Notes under the pieces: generated by a model
Seen by the model: only the letters and a program-made list of their open reading frames with translations
The model's database searches: none
What the model was told of the DNA's origin: nothing
Part shown: piece by piece, positions 1 to 11,699 of the stretch
Numbering within the stretch: position 1 is the stretch's first letter
Layout: every line of letters begins with the position of its first letter
Source of the DNA: Rapana venosa
Taxonomy: Eukaryota; Mollusca; Gastropoda; Neogastropoda; Muricidae
Reading direction: 5' to 3'
NCBI GenBank assembly: GCA_028751875.1
Contig: CM054157.1
Span: 691,322 to 755,321 of the forward strand
Length of the DNA: 64,000 nt
Position numbers and translations under genes: made by a program

Positions 1-123
1 AAGAGAGAATGAGATATTCCCCTGTAGTTGCTAGGTTCACTGGGATTTCCACGTTTATAGAGGGGTTGTGTGATTGCCTCTGTCCAAGAATATGGATATT
101 TTCCTGATGAAAATTGAAGAGGT

Positions 124-236
124 TTTCTAAGTATGAGACAGACACACAGACAGAGACATACACAGAGACAGACAGAGACACGGACAAACAGGCGCGGGGC
201 AGGCAGAAAGAAAGAAAGACAGACAGACAGACAGAT
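124..236. repeat. CAGA-rich imperfect tetranucleotide repeat
   Basis: Runs of CAGA/CACAGA with an AAAG patch. No coding signal; the minus-strand frame across it reads as low-complexity Leu/Ser/Cys. Confidence 0.85.
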
Positions 237-1069
237 AGACAAAAAGGAAGATAAAAAAAGCACGGAATGAACTTTGAAGCCTGATCAATTTATCAGAGGC
301 AAAAAGCTTGCCCTGGGGACACAGCAAAACCTGAAGCCGACAATCCGAACACCTGCTCTAAATGACCGCAATGTTTTACTTCAGAAAAAACAGCCAGAAA
401 GGAAGACAGACAGACAAACACACAAATAGACAATCAGAGTGGGAGAAAAACACTAGATAAAACTTCAGCCTAAGCCAATACCTGGGCTTTTAGTGATGAC
501 CCTTAAGAAACAAAAAAAGGAAAAGCACAATGAGAACATCATTCCTCAAATGATCCATTACATTACACACGACACAAATGAAGTGAAATAAAATGGTGCA
601 CTCTGTCGAGCAAGTTCAAGAAACAGTCTTGTCATCTTGCGATGCATTTGGAGAAGATGTTTTATCATCGAAGCTAAAACTATTAGAATACATATTTTCT
701 GCTGCCAAAGGCAAACCATTTTTCTTATATTATATTTTTCAAAATGATAATGTTTACCACTCTTCTTAACTGAGTGGACACCATATTTTTTTCTACTGTA
801 TTGATTTTATTTGCACTTCTTCACAGGCCACTGGCAACTCAAGTCAGACCAGGGGGGTACACCACCAGAGAAATAACAGGTGATTGACAGTCAAAACTAT
901 CTATAATCTGGTTTGGCTATTTGCTGTTACGCTGGCCAGCAGTGATCTCTGTATCAATGCCTTTTTTAATACGAAAGCAAATAAAAAATCTTTCCCAATA
1001 CAGTATAGCTTGTATGTATTCATAGTGCTGCTTCAAAAATATACTTTGTAATTCTAATAAGTTTTTAAG
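237..1069. other. Unannotated AT-rich interval
   Basis: Mixed AT-rich sequence with no long open frame, no recognisable element and only a short CAGA patch near 400. I see nothing I can name. Confidence 0.5.
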
Positions 1070-1405
1070 ATATTACAAGTATCTGCAGGAAGCCGATATT
1101 ACAAGTGTCTGCAGGAAGCCGATATTACAAGCATCTGCAGGAAGCCGATATTACAAGTATCTGCAGGAAGCCGATATTACAAGTCTGCAGGAAGCCGATA
1201 TTACAAGTGTCTGCAGGAAGCCGATATTACAAGTGTCTGCAGGAAGCCGATATTACAAGCATCTGCAGGAAGCCGATATTACAAGTATCTGCAGGAAGCC
1301 GATATTACAAGTATCTGCAGGAAGCCGATATTACAAGTATCTGCAGGAAGCCGATATTACAAGTATCTGCAGGAAGCCGATATTACAAGTATCTGCGGGA
1401 AGCCA
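1070..1405. repeat. 26-bp minisatellite, about 13 copies
   Basis: The unit is CTGCAGGAAGCCGATATTAC plus ARTRT-type junction bases. Copies are nearly identical and differ mostly at two junction positions (AAGTGT, AAGCAT, AAGTAT). One unit near 1184 is 24 bp. The last unit has a CTGCGG variant and then decays into unique sequence. The two open frames crossing it are repeats of the translated unit, not genes. Confidence 0.95.
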
Positions 1406-2312
1406 CTGTCTGTCATTCATGTTTAGATGCTTCTTGTTTTCAAATTGTCAGTTTCAGATCTTAACTATGCTGATAGTCGGGGGTATGGTTGTGAGGGTTT
1501 TGCTTTACCACACAAATGGATCAAAACCAAGAGAAAACAACGCGTGGAGTTCCTTCTTCTTCGTCGTCCCTTCGTCCTCCTCCTCGTTCTTTTTCTTCTT
1601 TGTCTTTAATGACTAAAATGTGGACAGAAATCTATGACTATATTACAAAGAAGAGTGTGAATAATGGATCAAAAGAGGTGGAAAGAAAAAGCATTACAAC
1701 TGCTTATGTAATTCCCCAGAGTTAAGCAGTACAAGAACAACAGAAATATTATGGAATAGTTTATTCTTCCCAAATCTTTGTTTTTCTCCTTTTGTAAATG
1801 TTTAATTTTTACTCTCGGTGTTTGTTGTTTGTTGTTGTTTTCTTTCATTTGTTTAGTTTTTGCACTAAGCTATAAAAAAAATGTATCTTGTTTTCTATAC
1901 CAACATGATTGCAACAAACGTAGAGGAAGCGTTAAAAGTCTGAACCGTTTGATCTAAAAATAGTGATTGAAAAAGCACTACCATGTTATTACGCAGATCT
2001 AACTACGCTTCTTAGCTGCCAAACTGAGTTAAATGAGTATACTGTTTTGAGCATGGTATAAACTATTAATTTGTTATTGTCCACAATATGTGTATGTATA
2101 GAACGATCTATTTAAACCAAAGAAAAAGCAGCTGTGTGGGATGTGTACACTATAATTATAGCTGGGTGGTCCTGTTGACTTAATTCACTTTGTCTTGACT
2201 CCTGTATTAAAAGCAGAAGCAACTTCAGGGGCAGCCTTTGTTTAATTAACTAGTCAAGCTTGGCTGAAAGGTGACTTGCCTGTTGATTAACAGGTTCCCG
2301 TGAGGGTTCAAT

Positions 2313-2314
<2 letters not shown>
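1406..2314. other. Unannotated interval
   Basis: AT-rich sequence with a short pyrimidine patch near 1550. Only short frames are present. No element, RNA gene or repeat unit is recognisable. Confidence 0.5.
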
Positions 2315-2380
<66 letters not shown>

Positions 2381-2388
2381 TCTCTCTA
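2315..2388. repeat. (CT)n microsatellite
   Basis: About 36 CT dinucleotides with one CCC interruption. It abuts the 5' truncation point of the LINE fragment that follows. Confidence 0.95.
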
Positions 2389-3822
<1,434 letters not shown>

Positions 3823-4100
3823 GCATAGCGTGCAAAACGTCCAATTAGGGCCGCTTCCTAGGCAGACGTATCCCCTGGTGCTTGTCTGCTGCTGGAGTAT
3901 CTGCCCTCTTCGGGCCACCCACAGCTATGGGTCAGCAAAATCCCCCTCTGAAGCAAGGAAGGCACAGCAACGCTAACAGCACAGACATGGGAAGAGCTGG
4001 GGTGGGGGGATGAGTAAGAGAGATACATATATAATATATATACCGACATTCAGACAAACGGAAACAGACACAGACATGCGAAGAAGCCGCGCTACTGGAG

Positions 4101-5890
4101 AGAAGGTAAAAGGGACAGACAGACAGGCAAGTAGACAGACAGGATAGACAGAATGGAGACAGACAGACAGAGGGATAGACAGAATGGAGACAGACAGACA
4201 GAGGGATAGACAGAATGGAGACAAACAGACTGACAGGATAGACAGAATGGAGACAAACAGACTGACAGGATAGACAGAATGGAGACAGACAGACTGACAG
4301 GATAGACAGAATGGAGACAGACAGACAGAGGGATAGACAGAATGGAGACAAACAGACTGACATGATAGACAGAATGGAGACAGACAGACTGACAGGATAG
4401 ACAGAATGGAGACGGACAGGCAGACAGGCAGAGGGATAGACAGAATGGGGACAGACAGACTGACAGACAGACAGGATAGACAGAATGGGGATAGACAGGC
4501 AGAGGGATAGACAGAATGGGGACAGACAGACAGGCAGAGGGATAGACAGAATGGGGACAGACAGACTGACAGATAGAAAGGATAGACAGAATGGAAACAG
4601 ACAGGCAGAGAGATAGACAGAATGGGAACAGACAGACAGACAGACAGGCAGAGGGATAGACAGAATGGGGACAGACAGACTGACAGACAGACAGGATAGA
4701 CAGAATGGAGACAGACAGACTGACAGACAGACAGGATAGACAGAATGGAGACAGACAGACAGAGAGATAGACAGAATGGAGACAGACAAACTGACAGACA
4801 GACAGGATAGACAGAATGGAGACAGACAGAGGGATAGACAGAATGGAGACAAACAGACTGACAGGCAGAGGGATAGACAGAATGGAGACAAACAGACTGA
4901 CAGGCAGAGGGATAGACAGAATGGAGACAAACAGACAGGCAGAGGGATAGACAGAATGGAGACAAACAGACAGGCAGAGGGATAGACAGAATGGAGACAA
5001 ACAGACAGGCAGAGGGATAGACAGAATGGAGACAGACAAACAGACAGGATAGACTGAATGGAGACAGACAGGCAGAGGGATAGACAGACAGGATTGACAG
5101 AATGGAGACAGACAGACTGACAGACAGACAGGATAGACAGAATGGAGACAGAAAAGACGGACAGGGCAGAGGGATAGACAGAATGGAGACAGACAGACAG
5201 ACAGGCAGAGGGATAGACAGAATGGAGACAGACAGACAGACAGGCAGAGGGATAGACAGAATGGAGAGAGACAGACAGAGGGATACATGAATGGAGACAG
5301 ACAGACAGGCAAGTAGACAGAGGGATAGACAGAATGGAGACAGACAGGCAAGTAGACGGAAAAAATGGGTAGACAGAATGGAGACAGACAGGCAAGTAGA
5401 CAGACAGAGGGATAGACAAAATGGAGACAGACAGACTGACAGACAGACAGGATTGACAGAATGGAGACAGACAGACTGACAGACAGACAGGATAGACAGA
5501 ATGGAGACAGAAAGACGGACAGGCAGAGGGATAGACAGAATGGAGGCAGACAGACAGACAGGCAGAGAGATAGACAGAATGGAAACAGGCAGACAGACAG
5601 GCCAGAGGGATAGACAGAATGAGAGAGACAGACAGACAGAGGGATACATAGAATGGAGACAGACAGGCAAGTATACAGATGGATAGACAGAATGGAGACA
5701 GACAGATAAGTAGACGGAAAGAAGGGTAGACAGAATGGAGACAGACAGGCAAGTAGACAGACAGTGGGATAGACAGAATGGAGACAGACAGGCAAGTAGA
5801 CAGAAAGAAGGATAGACAGAATGAAGACAGACAGGCAAGTAGACAGAGGGATAGACAGAATGGAGACAAAAAGGAAGGCAGTAGACAGAG
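4101..5890. repeat. GACA-rich minisatellite, 31 to about 45-bp units, 1.8 kb
   Basis: The core GGATAGACAGAATGGAGACA is followed by a variable number of GACA tetramers and optional GGCAGAG or GGCAAGTA modules. The basic period is 31 bp (for example 4142, 4173, 4204), with longer units where extra GACA steps were inserted. Minus-strand frames stay open for over 600 codons in three registers because the unit lacks stop codons in that strand. They encode only Cys/Leu/Ser/Val repeats, so I read them as artefacts. Confidence 0.95.
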
Positions 5891-5935
5891 GGTAATGGGA
5901 CATAAAAAATTGCAAAGTGACAGCAGACGTAGACA

Positions 5936-6078
5936 GGATCAGAGATAGAGATAGAGAGACAGACAGACAGACAGACAGAGCTAGAGAACCAGAGAGAGAC
6001 AGAGAAAGACAGAGAGAGAGAGAGGGTGTTATAGAGAGAACTGATGTTGACGATGATGATGATGAAGAATAATAATAA

Positions 6079-6109
<31 letters not shown>

Positions 6110-6165
6110 AAGAAGAAGAAGAAGAAGAAAGAAGAAGAAGAAGAAGAAGAAGAAGAAGAAGAAAA
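5936..6165. repeat. GA, GAT and (GAA)n tracts
   Basis: GAGA/CAGA, then GATGATGATGA, AATAATAAT and about 32 GAA triplets with one AAAG interruption. The poly-Lys/poly-Glu frame over it is a consequence of the repeat. Confidence 0.95.
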
Positions 6166-7080
6166 TGACGATGATCATGAGCAAGAAGAAGAAAAGAATA
6201 AGAACAAGAACAAGAGCAAGATGTCTGAGAAAAAGCCGCTATTTACAAATATCTTCAACTTGGCCTAACACTTGATGTTGCTTGTTCTGGTGTTTCCGAT
6301 GCTACTGATGGTGCTTCATTTCTGCTTCTTGGTGTTAATGAAACTGCTGAACGTATCTCGTGCATCTTGCTTCTCTAAAATAGCAGAAATCTCAGGTATC
6401 TTGCGTCCAAACATGCAGGTGATATCAATGAAAACTACTGCAGAAGTGTATGCTAGTTTGAGTACAATCACAAGAGCAGAGCTGCCTGAGACAAGGACAC
6501 AAACTTGACCCCAACTATGGTTACACTACGTCTAAAAATGCTCCGAGAGATACATACAAAGATGATGCCAATGTTTATTTTTGCCGGAAAAACTTGCGTC
6601 AGATTGTTTTTAGATTTACAATAAGTAGATTATTTTCCAGTTTCAAGATAATGGAAGACGCGCAGTGGGCAACTTCAAACAAACAGCGAACGCCTCTTGA
6701 AACTCTCTGTTCTGGGGAATCAAGACAACTTGCATTTCGTCCTGCTGAAAGATTGTCTGATAGCTTATTTTGTAACTGCTGCAAGAACAGGGAAAAACAA
6801 GTTAACTTAATAGAAGGAAAGGAAGAGGCATCATGAACACACACATCGAGATATACAGGCAAGAATAAAATAATGGAACAAAAAAAAAGGGATGTAAAAG
6901 AAAAATGATTAACACAAAGAAGACGAGATAAAGGCTAGATATTTTTTTTTAAATCAGAAACAAACAAGGAACAACAAAAGACATAAAGACAATAACTGAA
7001 TGAAAATATGAAAGAGAGAATTCAGAAAAGTGAATATGAAAAAAGAAAAAGAAAGATACAAAGAAAAGAATATAAAGAGA
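6166..7080. other. Unannotated interval
   Basis: Contains short open frames (6272-6508 and 6594-6836 plus) with normal amino-acid composition but no motif I recognise. The last 200 bases are A/G-rich. Nothing supports a gene. Confidence 0.45.
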
Positions 7081-7132
7081 GAAAGGAAGCAAGAAAGGGG
7101 AGAGAGAGAGAGGAGAGAGGAGAGAGAGAGAG

Positions 7133-7200
7133 AACTCTGAACTCTGAACTCTGAAATTGTTTAATGTACATCGGCCTTTGGCCACAATACACATTGAGGG
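7133..7200 (-). mobile_element. LINE 3' terminus with heptamer tail
   Basis: On the minus strand it reads TGTATTGTGGCCAAAGGCCG ATGTACATTAAACAATTTCAG followed by three AGAGTTC steps. It matches the 3' end of the LINE fragment at 3535-3575, with the tail as a short tandem repeat instead of poly(A). Only the terminus is present, which suggests severe 5' truncation. It lies between two GA-rich tracts. Confidence 0.75.
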
Positions 7201-7227
7201 GCAAAATATTGAAGATGAAAAGTTGAA

Positions 7228-7229
<2 letters not shown>

Positions 7230-7298
<69 letters not shown>

Positions 7299-7488
7299 GA
7301 GAGAGAACGGACTAACGAATGAACGAACGAATGAATGAATGAATGAATGAATGAATGAATGAATGAATGAGTAAATTGATCGATGAATGAATGAATGAAT
7401 GGATGGATAGATGAATGAATGAATGAATGAATGAATGAATGAACGAATGAATGAATGAACGAATGAATGAATGAATGAATGAATGAAA
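7230..7488. repeat. (GA)n followed by (GAAT)n array
   Basis: About 40 GA steps to 7308, then about 180 bp of GAAT/GAAC tetramers with GGAT and CGAT variants. The Phe/Ile/His/Ser frames over it are repeat-derived. Confidence 0.95.
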
Positions 7489-7610
7489 TAAGCAGACGAA
7501 GCAACCAAAATTAAAATCAAGGATTCCTTCGTCACGTTTTGTGACGTCTTGCTCTCTTCTGTCTATCGCACACAGCAGTTCAAAGCGGATCTGTTCAGAC
7601 TTTGTCTCCC

Positions 7611-7842
7611 AGCTTCCATTCTGTTTGGCTTCTCTGTTTCTCTTTACTTCTGTCCTAGCTTCCATTCTGTTTGGCTTCTCTGTTTCTCTTTACTTCTGTC
7701 CTAGCTTCCATTCTGTTTGGCTTCTCTGTTTCTCTTTACTTCTGTCCTAGCTTCCATTCTGTTTGGCTTCTCTGTTTCTCTTTACTTCTTCTGCCCTAGC
7801 TTCCATTCTGTTTGGCTCTCTGTTTCTCTTTACTTCTTCTTT
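7611..7842. repeat. 46-bp tandem repeat, five copies
   Basis: Unit AGCTTCCATTCTGTTTGGCT plus a 26-bp pyrimidine-rich remainder. Copies start at 7611, 7657, 7703, 7749 and about 7798. The first four are almost identical. The fourth has a TTC insertion and the last lost one T. Confidence 0.95.
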
Positions 7843-8325
7843 CTCTCCTGTTTTTTTTTCTTTCATGTTCCTTTCTTTCTTCTCTTTCCTTGTCTTTTTA
7901 AATCGGTTCATTCATTCTTTCTTATTCTAATAAAAGTTTGTTGCTTTCGAGATATTTGTCTTCCTTTTCGTTTCTCTTATTTTTGCGGGGACTTTGTTTT
8001 CATTTTCCTTGCTTTGCTTTTATTGGGCAGAGAGGCTTTGGGTTTTGGGGGCTGTTTGTTTTTAAATTGGTTGTTGTTGTTGTTAGGGGGGAGAGGCGTG
8101 TCTCTATTTGCTTATTTCTTTCTGTCTTCCTTTTCCTGTCAATCTTTCGTTCGTTCGTTCGTTCGTTCTTTTAACCTCTCTTTGAATCTGTCTTTGTTCG
8201 TCCTTCTCTTGCTTCCGGACTAGCTTTCAAATGTAAACTAATTTCTAGTGTTCTAGGAGACAGAAAAATAATTCTTTGAAGAACAGAGTCCATACACATC
8301 TTTATCTTGATGTACAAACAGACAC
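7843..8325. repeat. Pyrimidine-rich stretch and left part of dispersed module T
   Basis: T-rich sequence with a (CGTT)6 tract at about 8143-8168, then GGACTAGCTTTCAAATGTAAACTAATTTC, whose relatives occur at 10770-10800 and about 17030. It continues after the inserted LINE at 9025, so this is the left half of an older dispersed repeat split by the insertion. Confidence 0.6.
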
Positions 8326-8340
8326 TGAGTGTTGGAACGA

Positions 8341-8572
8341 AGATGGCGTTGATGAGTTTTGCCTTGGTGCTCATTGGGATGCTGGGATGTTTTAGAAGGG
8401 GGGCGAGTTGGTAACTGACTGCATTCGCTTTCTGGCATCTTGTTTCTATCTCTCTGTCCAATTTTCCATCTTCAGTGAAGAGGCTGCCAAGGTATTTAAA
8501 TTCTTTGGTCTGTTTCAGCTGGGTGCCGTTGATGTTGATGTCTAGCTTTCCTGGATTTCTGCTGATTTCTCT
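8341..8572 (-). pseudogene. RTE-like reverse transcriptase thumb fragment (inverted segment)
   Basis: Minus-strand translation contains ININGTQLKQTKEFKYLGSL, FTEDGKLDREIETRCQKANA and KHPSIPMSTKAKLINAIFVPTL. FKYLGS is the conserved motif E region of non-LTR reverse transcriptases, followed by the thumb/C-terminal region. It ends at FVPTL, exactly where the plus-strand piece resumes. No stop or frameshift is seen within it. The polymerase palm is missing through 5' truncation. Confidence 0.85.
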
Positions 8573-8994
8573 TCGTTCCAACACTCACATACCAGTGTCA
8601 GACATGGGCCCTAACAAAAGCCTTAGAGAGAAAACTGGTCACATGTGAAATGCGCTGCCTGAGAAAAGCTGTCAACAAAACCAGACGCGACAAGATCAAG
8701 AATGAGGTGATCAGAGACATGGTCGGACTAACACCAATTCTCCACCATATCGAACAACAAAGGATCAGGTGGTTTGGTCACCTCACTAGAATGCCGCCCA
8801 ACCAACCAGCCCTACGGGCATACACCATCAAATACAATGGCTGGAAAGCCAGAGGTAGACCAAGGAGACGATGGAGCGACTCCGTGGCTGACACCCTGCG
8901 AGCCCATGACCTGTCACTACATCAAGCCTCCCGCCTAGCTGCAGACAGACGTCTGTGTCTCCCCGCGACGCCGAAGGGCACCAGCAGCAGATGA
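8573..8994 (+). pseudogene. RTE-like LINE ORF2 C-terminus (sense segment)
   Basis: The frame from 8575 reads VPTLTYQCQTWALTKALERK, then MRCLRKAVNKTRRDKIKNEV, HIEQQRIRWFGHLTRMP and RPRRRWSDSVADTLRAHDLS, to a TGA at 8992-8994. This is the typical C-terminal tail of RTE-like ORF2 proteins (Arg-Trp-x-Gly-His-Leu plus GRPRRRW). Joined with the inverted piece it is colinear and uninterrupted, which suggests a fairly young insertion. The stop is followed at once by the GAAA/GAAG 3' tail. Confidence 0.88.
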
Positions 8995-9024
8995 AAGAAA
9001 GAAAGAAGAAGACAAACAGACACT

Positions 9025-9262
9025 TATCGTGATCCAAAAGTGCACCAATAGAGGCTGTAGTTCTTATCAAAGCTGATTTGATAAAGCATGCCTTAGAAAA
9101 GAGAACAACAAACCCTAATCATAAGGCGGGTCTTCTATTACTGCGAACATGTTTTGAAATAAGAGATGTTTGGATTCATTTGATTTGACTGGTGTTGCTC
9201 TGGCACTGTACAATTCTGAGGTGCCAAGGATTATGTTCAGCCTGTCGTAGGGTGTGGCTAGT
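9025..9262 (+). repeat. Dispersed module T, right part
   Basis: Contains AAGCTGATTTGATAAAGC, TCTTCTATTACTGCGAACA, GGATTCATTTGAT, CTGGCACTGTACAATTCTGA and TTATGTTCAGCCTG. The same ordered blocks occur at 10890-11100, with weaker ones at 26640-26800 and 17655-17760. No coding capacity. Its identity is unknown to me. Confidence 0.7.
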
Positions 9263-9289
9263 TTATTAGCACAAGAAGGTATACAACAT

Positions 9290-9400
9290 GAACCCCCCCC
9301 CCCCCCGGCCACACACACATACATGCATACGCATGCACACATGCACACAAATACACACACATACACGCACGCACACGGGCGCGCGCAGGCAGGCAGACAG
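9290..9400. repeat. Poly-C run, CA repeat and CG/CAGG tract
   Basis: C14-like run near 9293-9306, then CA/CATG-rich dinucleotides and GGGCGCGCGCAGGCAGGCAG. The alternating purine-pyrimidine stretch is a candidate Z-DNA former. Confidence 0.85.
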
Positions 9401-9479
9401 ACCAACAGACAGAGACAGAAAGAAATCAATGTCAAAAGTCCCTTCAGGTTAGTTTTCTTCCACGCCTCAGAACACACAG

Positions 9480-9717
9480 TAGCCCCCCCCCCCCCCACCC
9501 CCGCCCCACCCTTCCTTCTCCTGCAACCCCCCTACAGGCTTTACCTCTCTCAGCAAACACCCCTTCCTTCCCTCCCCTGTCTGTTTCACTTCATTCACAA
9601 TATCACTTTCTCCAGCACTGGCTGCACGCAGGCCAGCACTTCCTCTGTGTCCAGCCTCGCTACCGCCGAGTTATTTGAGCTTTTTCAGGCATTATTTCGC
9701 CTGATGAGGCACCATCC
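9480..9717 (+). repeat. Dispersed family A, copy 1 (5' part)
   Basis: A C-rich head is followed by TATCACTTTCTCCAGCACTG and GCTTTTTCAGGCATTATTTCG plus CCTGATGAGGCA. These align in order with the better preserved copies at 12470 and 16480. The copy stops where an RTE-like fragment starts and appears to resume at about 10280 with GAGGTGAGGCGAGCA. Confidence 0.5.
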
Positions 9718-9893
9718 ACCTATCCCGTAGTCTGGTCGACCACTGAAGATTTTGCAACCAGCTTCCTCCACTCTTCGCGGTTTTCAGTTTTACGTGGTGT
9801 GTTGCTCCCTTCCGGGCCAGTGCAGGCTCTGATGTTGTCTTCCTATCGCTTTATCTGTCTGCCTCTTCGTCTTCTTCCTTGCACTGTAGAGGC
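9718..9893 (-). pseudogene. RTE-like LINE ORF2 3' fragment
   Basis: Minus-strand reading frames give GRRRRGRQIKRW, a KTENREEWRKLVAKSSV-like segment, and a terminus related to that at 17225. This is the C-terminal tail of RTE-like ORF2. Several frame breaks mark it as decayed. It sits head-to-head with a plus-strand relative starting at 9894. Confidence 0.7.
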
Positions 9894-9985
9894 AGGCAGA
9901 GGAAACGATGGGGAGACAACACAGCAGCAGGGAGTGGACTGGCCTGGAGTGGCTGAGCAAGCGAGGAGTTCTAAGACAATGTTAC
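9894..9985 (+). pseudogene. RTE-like LINE fragment in opposite orientation
   Basis: Plus-strand translation gives GRQRKRWGDNTAA and, one frame over, REWTGLEWLSKRGVL, matching the same protein region as the minus-strand neighbour. The two differ in sequence, so this is not a recent perfect palindrome. Confidence 0.65.
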
Positions 9986-9990
9986 CAGGA

Positions 9991-10134
9991 GAGAAATGTG
10001 ATGATGGAGAGACATGAAGACACAGCGGTAAACAGACATTCAGACACAGACACACAGGCAGAGAAATGTGATGATGGAGAGACACTCAGACACAGCGGTA
10101 AACAGACATTCAGACACAGACACACAGGCACAGA
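9991..10134. repeat. 70-bp tandem duplication
   Basis: The unit beginning GAGAAATGTGATGATGGAGA occurs at 9991 and 10061, nearly identical, followed by a CAGA-rich stretch to about 10230. Confidence 0.92.
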
Positions 10135-10279
10135 AAATTAATGTGAAGAAGCAGAGACATGGACGAGAGAGTGGAAGAGGCGGACAGACAGGCAGGCAGA
10201 AGAATACACAGATGAGAAGACAGGCAAAAGTGCAGATTGCTTATGGTAGTCTAGCAGATTTCCCAAGCATAATTTACTG

Positions 10280-10610
10280 AGGTGAGGCGAGCAGGAATGA
10301 AACAACTCAGTGAGCGAAAGGTCACTGACCCTCTCCTGTATCTATTCTAAGCCACCTTCAAAGCTTTTCCAGACTCTTCTCCTGTCCTTTTGCTTTTTTC
10401 ATTTTTTTCTTTTTTTACAGCTTTTTTCTCTTCTTTCCAATTGTCCATTCATTCATTCACCTCACTTGTTTGTTACTGTATTCCGTTTGAGTATTTTTCT
10501 TCCCTTCGTTTTCTCTTTTTCTTCGTGCTGGGTTCTTTTTGAAAGCTTTCTTCGGGTTTTGTTTTGGGGTTTTTGTTGGTTTTCTCTCTGGAGAGTATTT
10601 TTAGTCTACT
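10280..10610 (+). repeat. Dispersed family A, copy 1 continued
   Basis: GAGGTGAGGCGAGCA, then GTCACTGACCCTCTCCTGTA and AAGCTTTTCCAG parallel the GTGAGGCAAGCATG / GTCACGTTTTCATGACTTGA / GCAGCTTTTCCA order of copies 2 and 5. A pyrimidine-rich tail follows. Confidence 0.5.
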
Positions 10611-10621
10611 CACCAATGTTG

Positions 10622-11100
10622 TATCATCATAACCCCAACAGGCTGAACATAATGCTGATTACCACAGCAGTGTAAAGTGCCAGAGTAACATCATCTATCT
10701 GTGTGTCTACCCTCTTGCCTTTCTTTCTCTAAGCTTCCTTTGTTCGTCGCCTTCTTACTTCTGGACTAGCATACACATGTAAACTGATTTCTACGGGAAA
10801 AAGGAGAGAAAAAAAGTATGTGAAGAAGCGATGCTATGAGAATCTTTGCCTCGATGTGAAAAACCATGCATTTTGATGCAAAGCCCACTGAGATAGACTG
10901 AAATTCTATATCAGAGCTGATTTGATAAAGCTCATCCTAGAAAAAGAACAAGACTAATGAGAAGGCGAGTCTTCTATTACTGCGAACACGTTTGGAGATA
11001 AGAGGTGTCTGGATTCATTTGATCTGAGTGGTGTTACTCTGACACTTTACAATGCTGCGGTAATCAGCATTATGTTCAGCCTGCTGGGGTTATTGGGGGA
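10622..11100. repeat. Module T copy with inverted end repeat
   Basis: About 65 bases at 10625-10690 (ACCCCAACAGGCTGAACATA, ATGCTGATTACCACAGCA) are the imperfect reverse complement of 11028-11095. Between them, 10740-11027 aligns in plus orientation with the flanks of the LINE insertion at 8190-9140. The block is therefore a module T copy with a second terminal piece inverted in front of it, giving a fold-back appearance. No transposase frame is present. Confidence 0.65.
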
Positions 11101-11142
11101 GTTTATGAACAGGAGAATGAAGTGCGCGCTCAACGCGCCTGC

Positions 11143-11391
11143 GCACGAGAGAGAGAGGCAGGCAGAGACAGAGACAGGCAGAGACAGAGACAGACAGACA
11201 GAGACAGACAGACAGAGATAAAGATAGAGACAGAGAGATAGACGGCCAGACAGCCAGACGGCCAGAAAAATAGACAAACACAGCATAATTATAATATGGT
11301 TTTGTTTGTTTTGTTTTGTTTGTTTAATGTCCATTCACTACTTGGTGATAAGGACACACCCGCATTCAAACCAACTTCTCTCTCTCTCTCA

Positions 11392-11446
<55 letters not shown>

Positions 11447-11451
11447 CTCTC
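11143..11451. repeat. CAGA tract and (CT)n microsatellite
   Basis: GAGA/CAGACAGA repeats to about 11270, a short T/G-rich spacer, then CT repeats at 11378-11451 with TCCTC and TTC interruptions. Confidence 0.9.
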
Positions 11452-11699
11452 CGTATGTATATTTATATTCTCACAACTGTCTACAGTAGAGGTCTTACTG
11501 GGGAAGAATATATAATCTCAGCAACTGATGTTATGAACTGCTGAGAGTCATATAAAACTTCTTGTGTGTGCACAGGCAAGTGACAAGGTAACAACAGTAC
11601 TTAAATGAAGTCGTGTACACACACACACCTCTGTTTGACTGCACCACAGCAGAGCTAATTACTTGCTGCTGAAAGCCTGACAGCCATCTATTTCCTAAT

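Larger units (their letters stand above)
8314..9024 (+). mobile_element. Twin-primed, 5'-inverted LINE insertion with 13-bp target-site duplication
   Basis: The body (8327-9011) has an inverted upstream segment (about 8326-8572, minus) followed by the downstream segment in plus orientation (about 8573-9011), ending in a GAAA/GAAG tail. The same 13 bases, ACAAACAGACACT, flank it at 8314-8326 and 9012-9024. An 18-base sequence, TGAGTGTTGGAACGAAGA, at 8326-8343 recurs as its reverse complement at the inversion junction (about 8571-8588), so the overlap of the two segments is duplicated. This is the architecture known from twin priming of L1. The pre-insertion flank resembles a second copy of the same older repeat at 10740-11100. 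Confidence 0.9.

Noticed and set aside
1105..1616. Repeat protein from the 26-bp minisatellite
   Set aside because: Two frames are equally open and the sequence is non-coding outside the array.
3932..5915. Three overlapping minus-strand frames above 600 codons rich in Cys, Leu, Ser and Val
   Set aside because: Frame-independent translation of the GACA minisatellite, with equal openness in three registers.
7022..7665. His/Ser/Phe/Ile repeat protein on the minus strand
   Set aside because: Translation of the GAAT tetranucleotide array.
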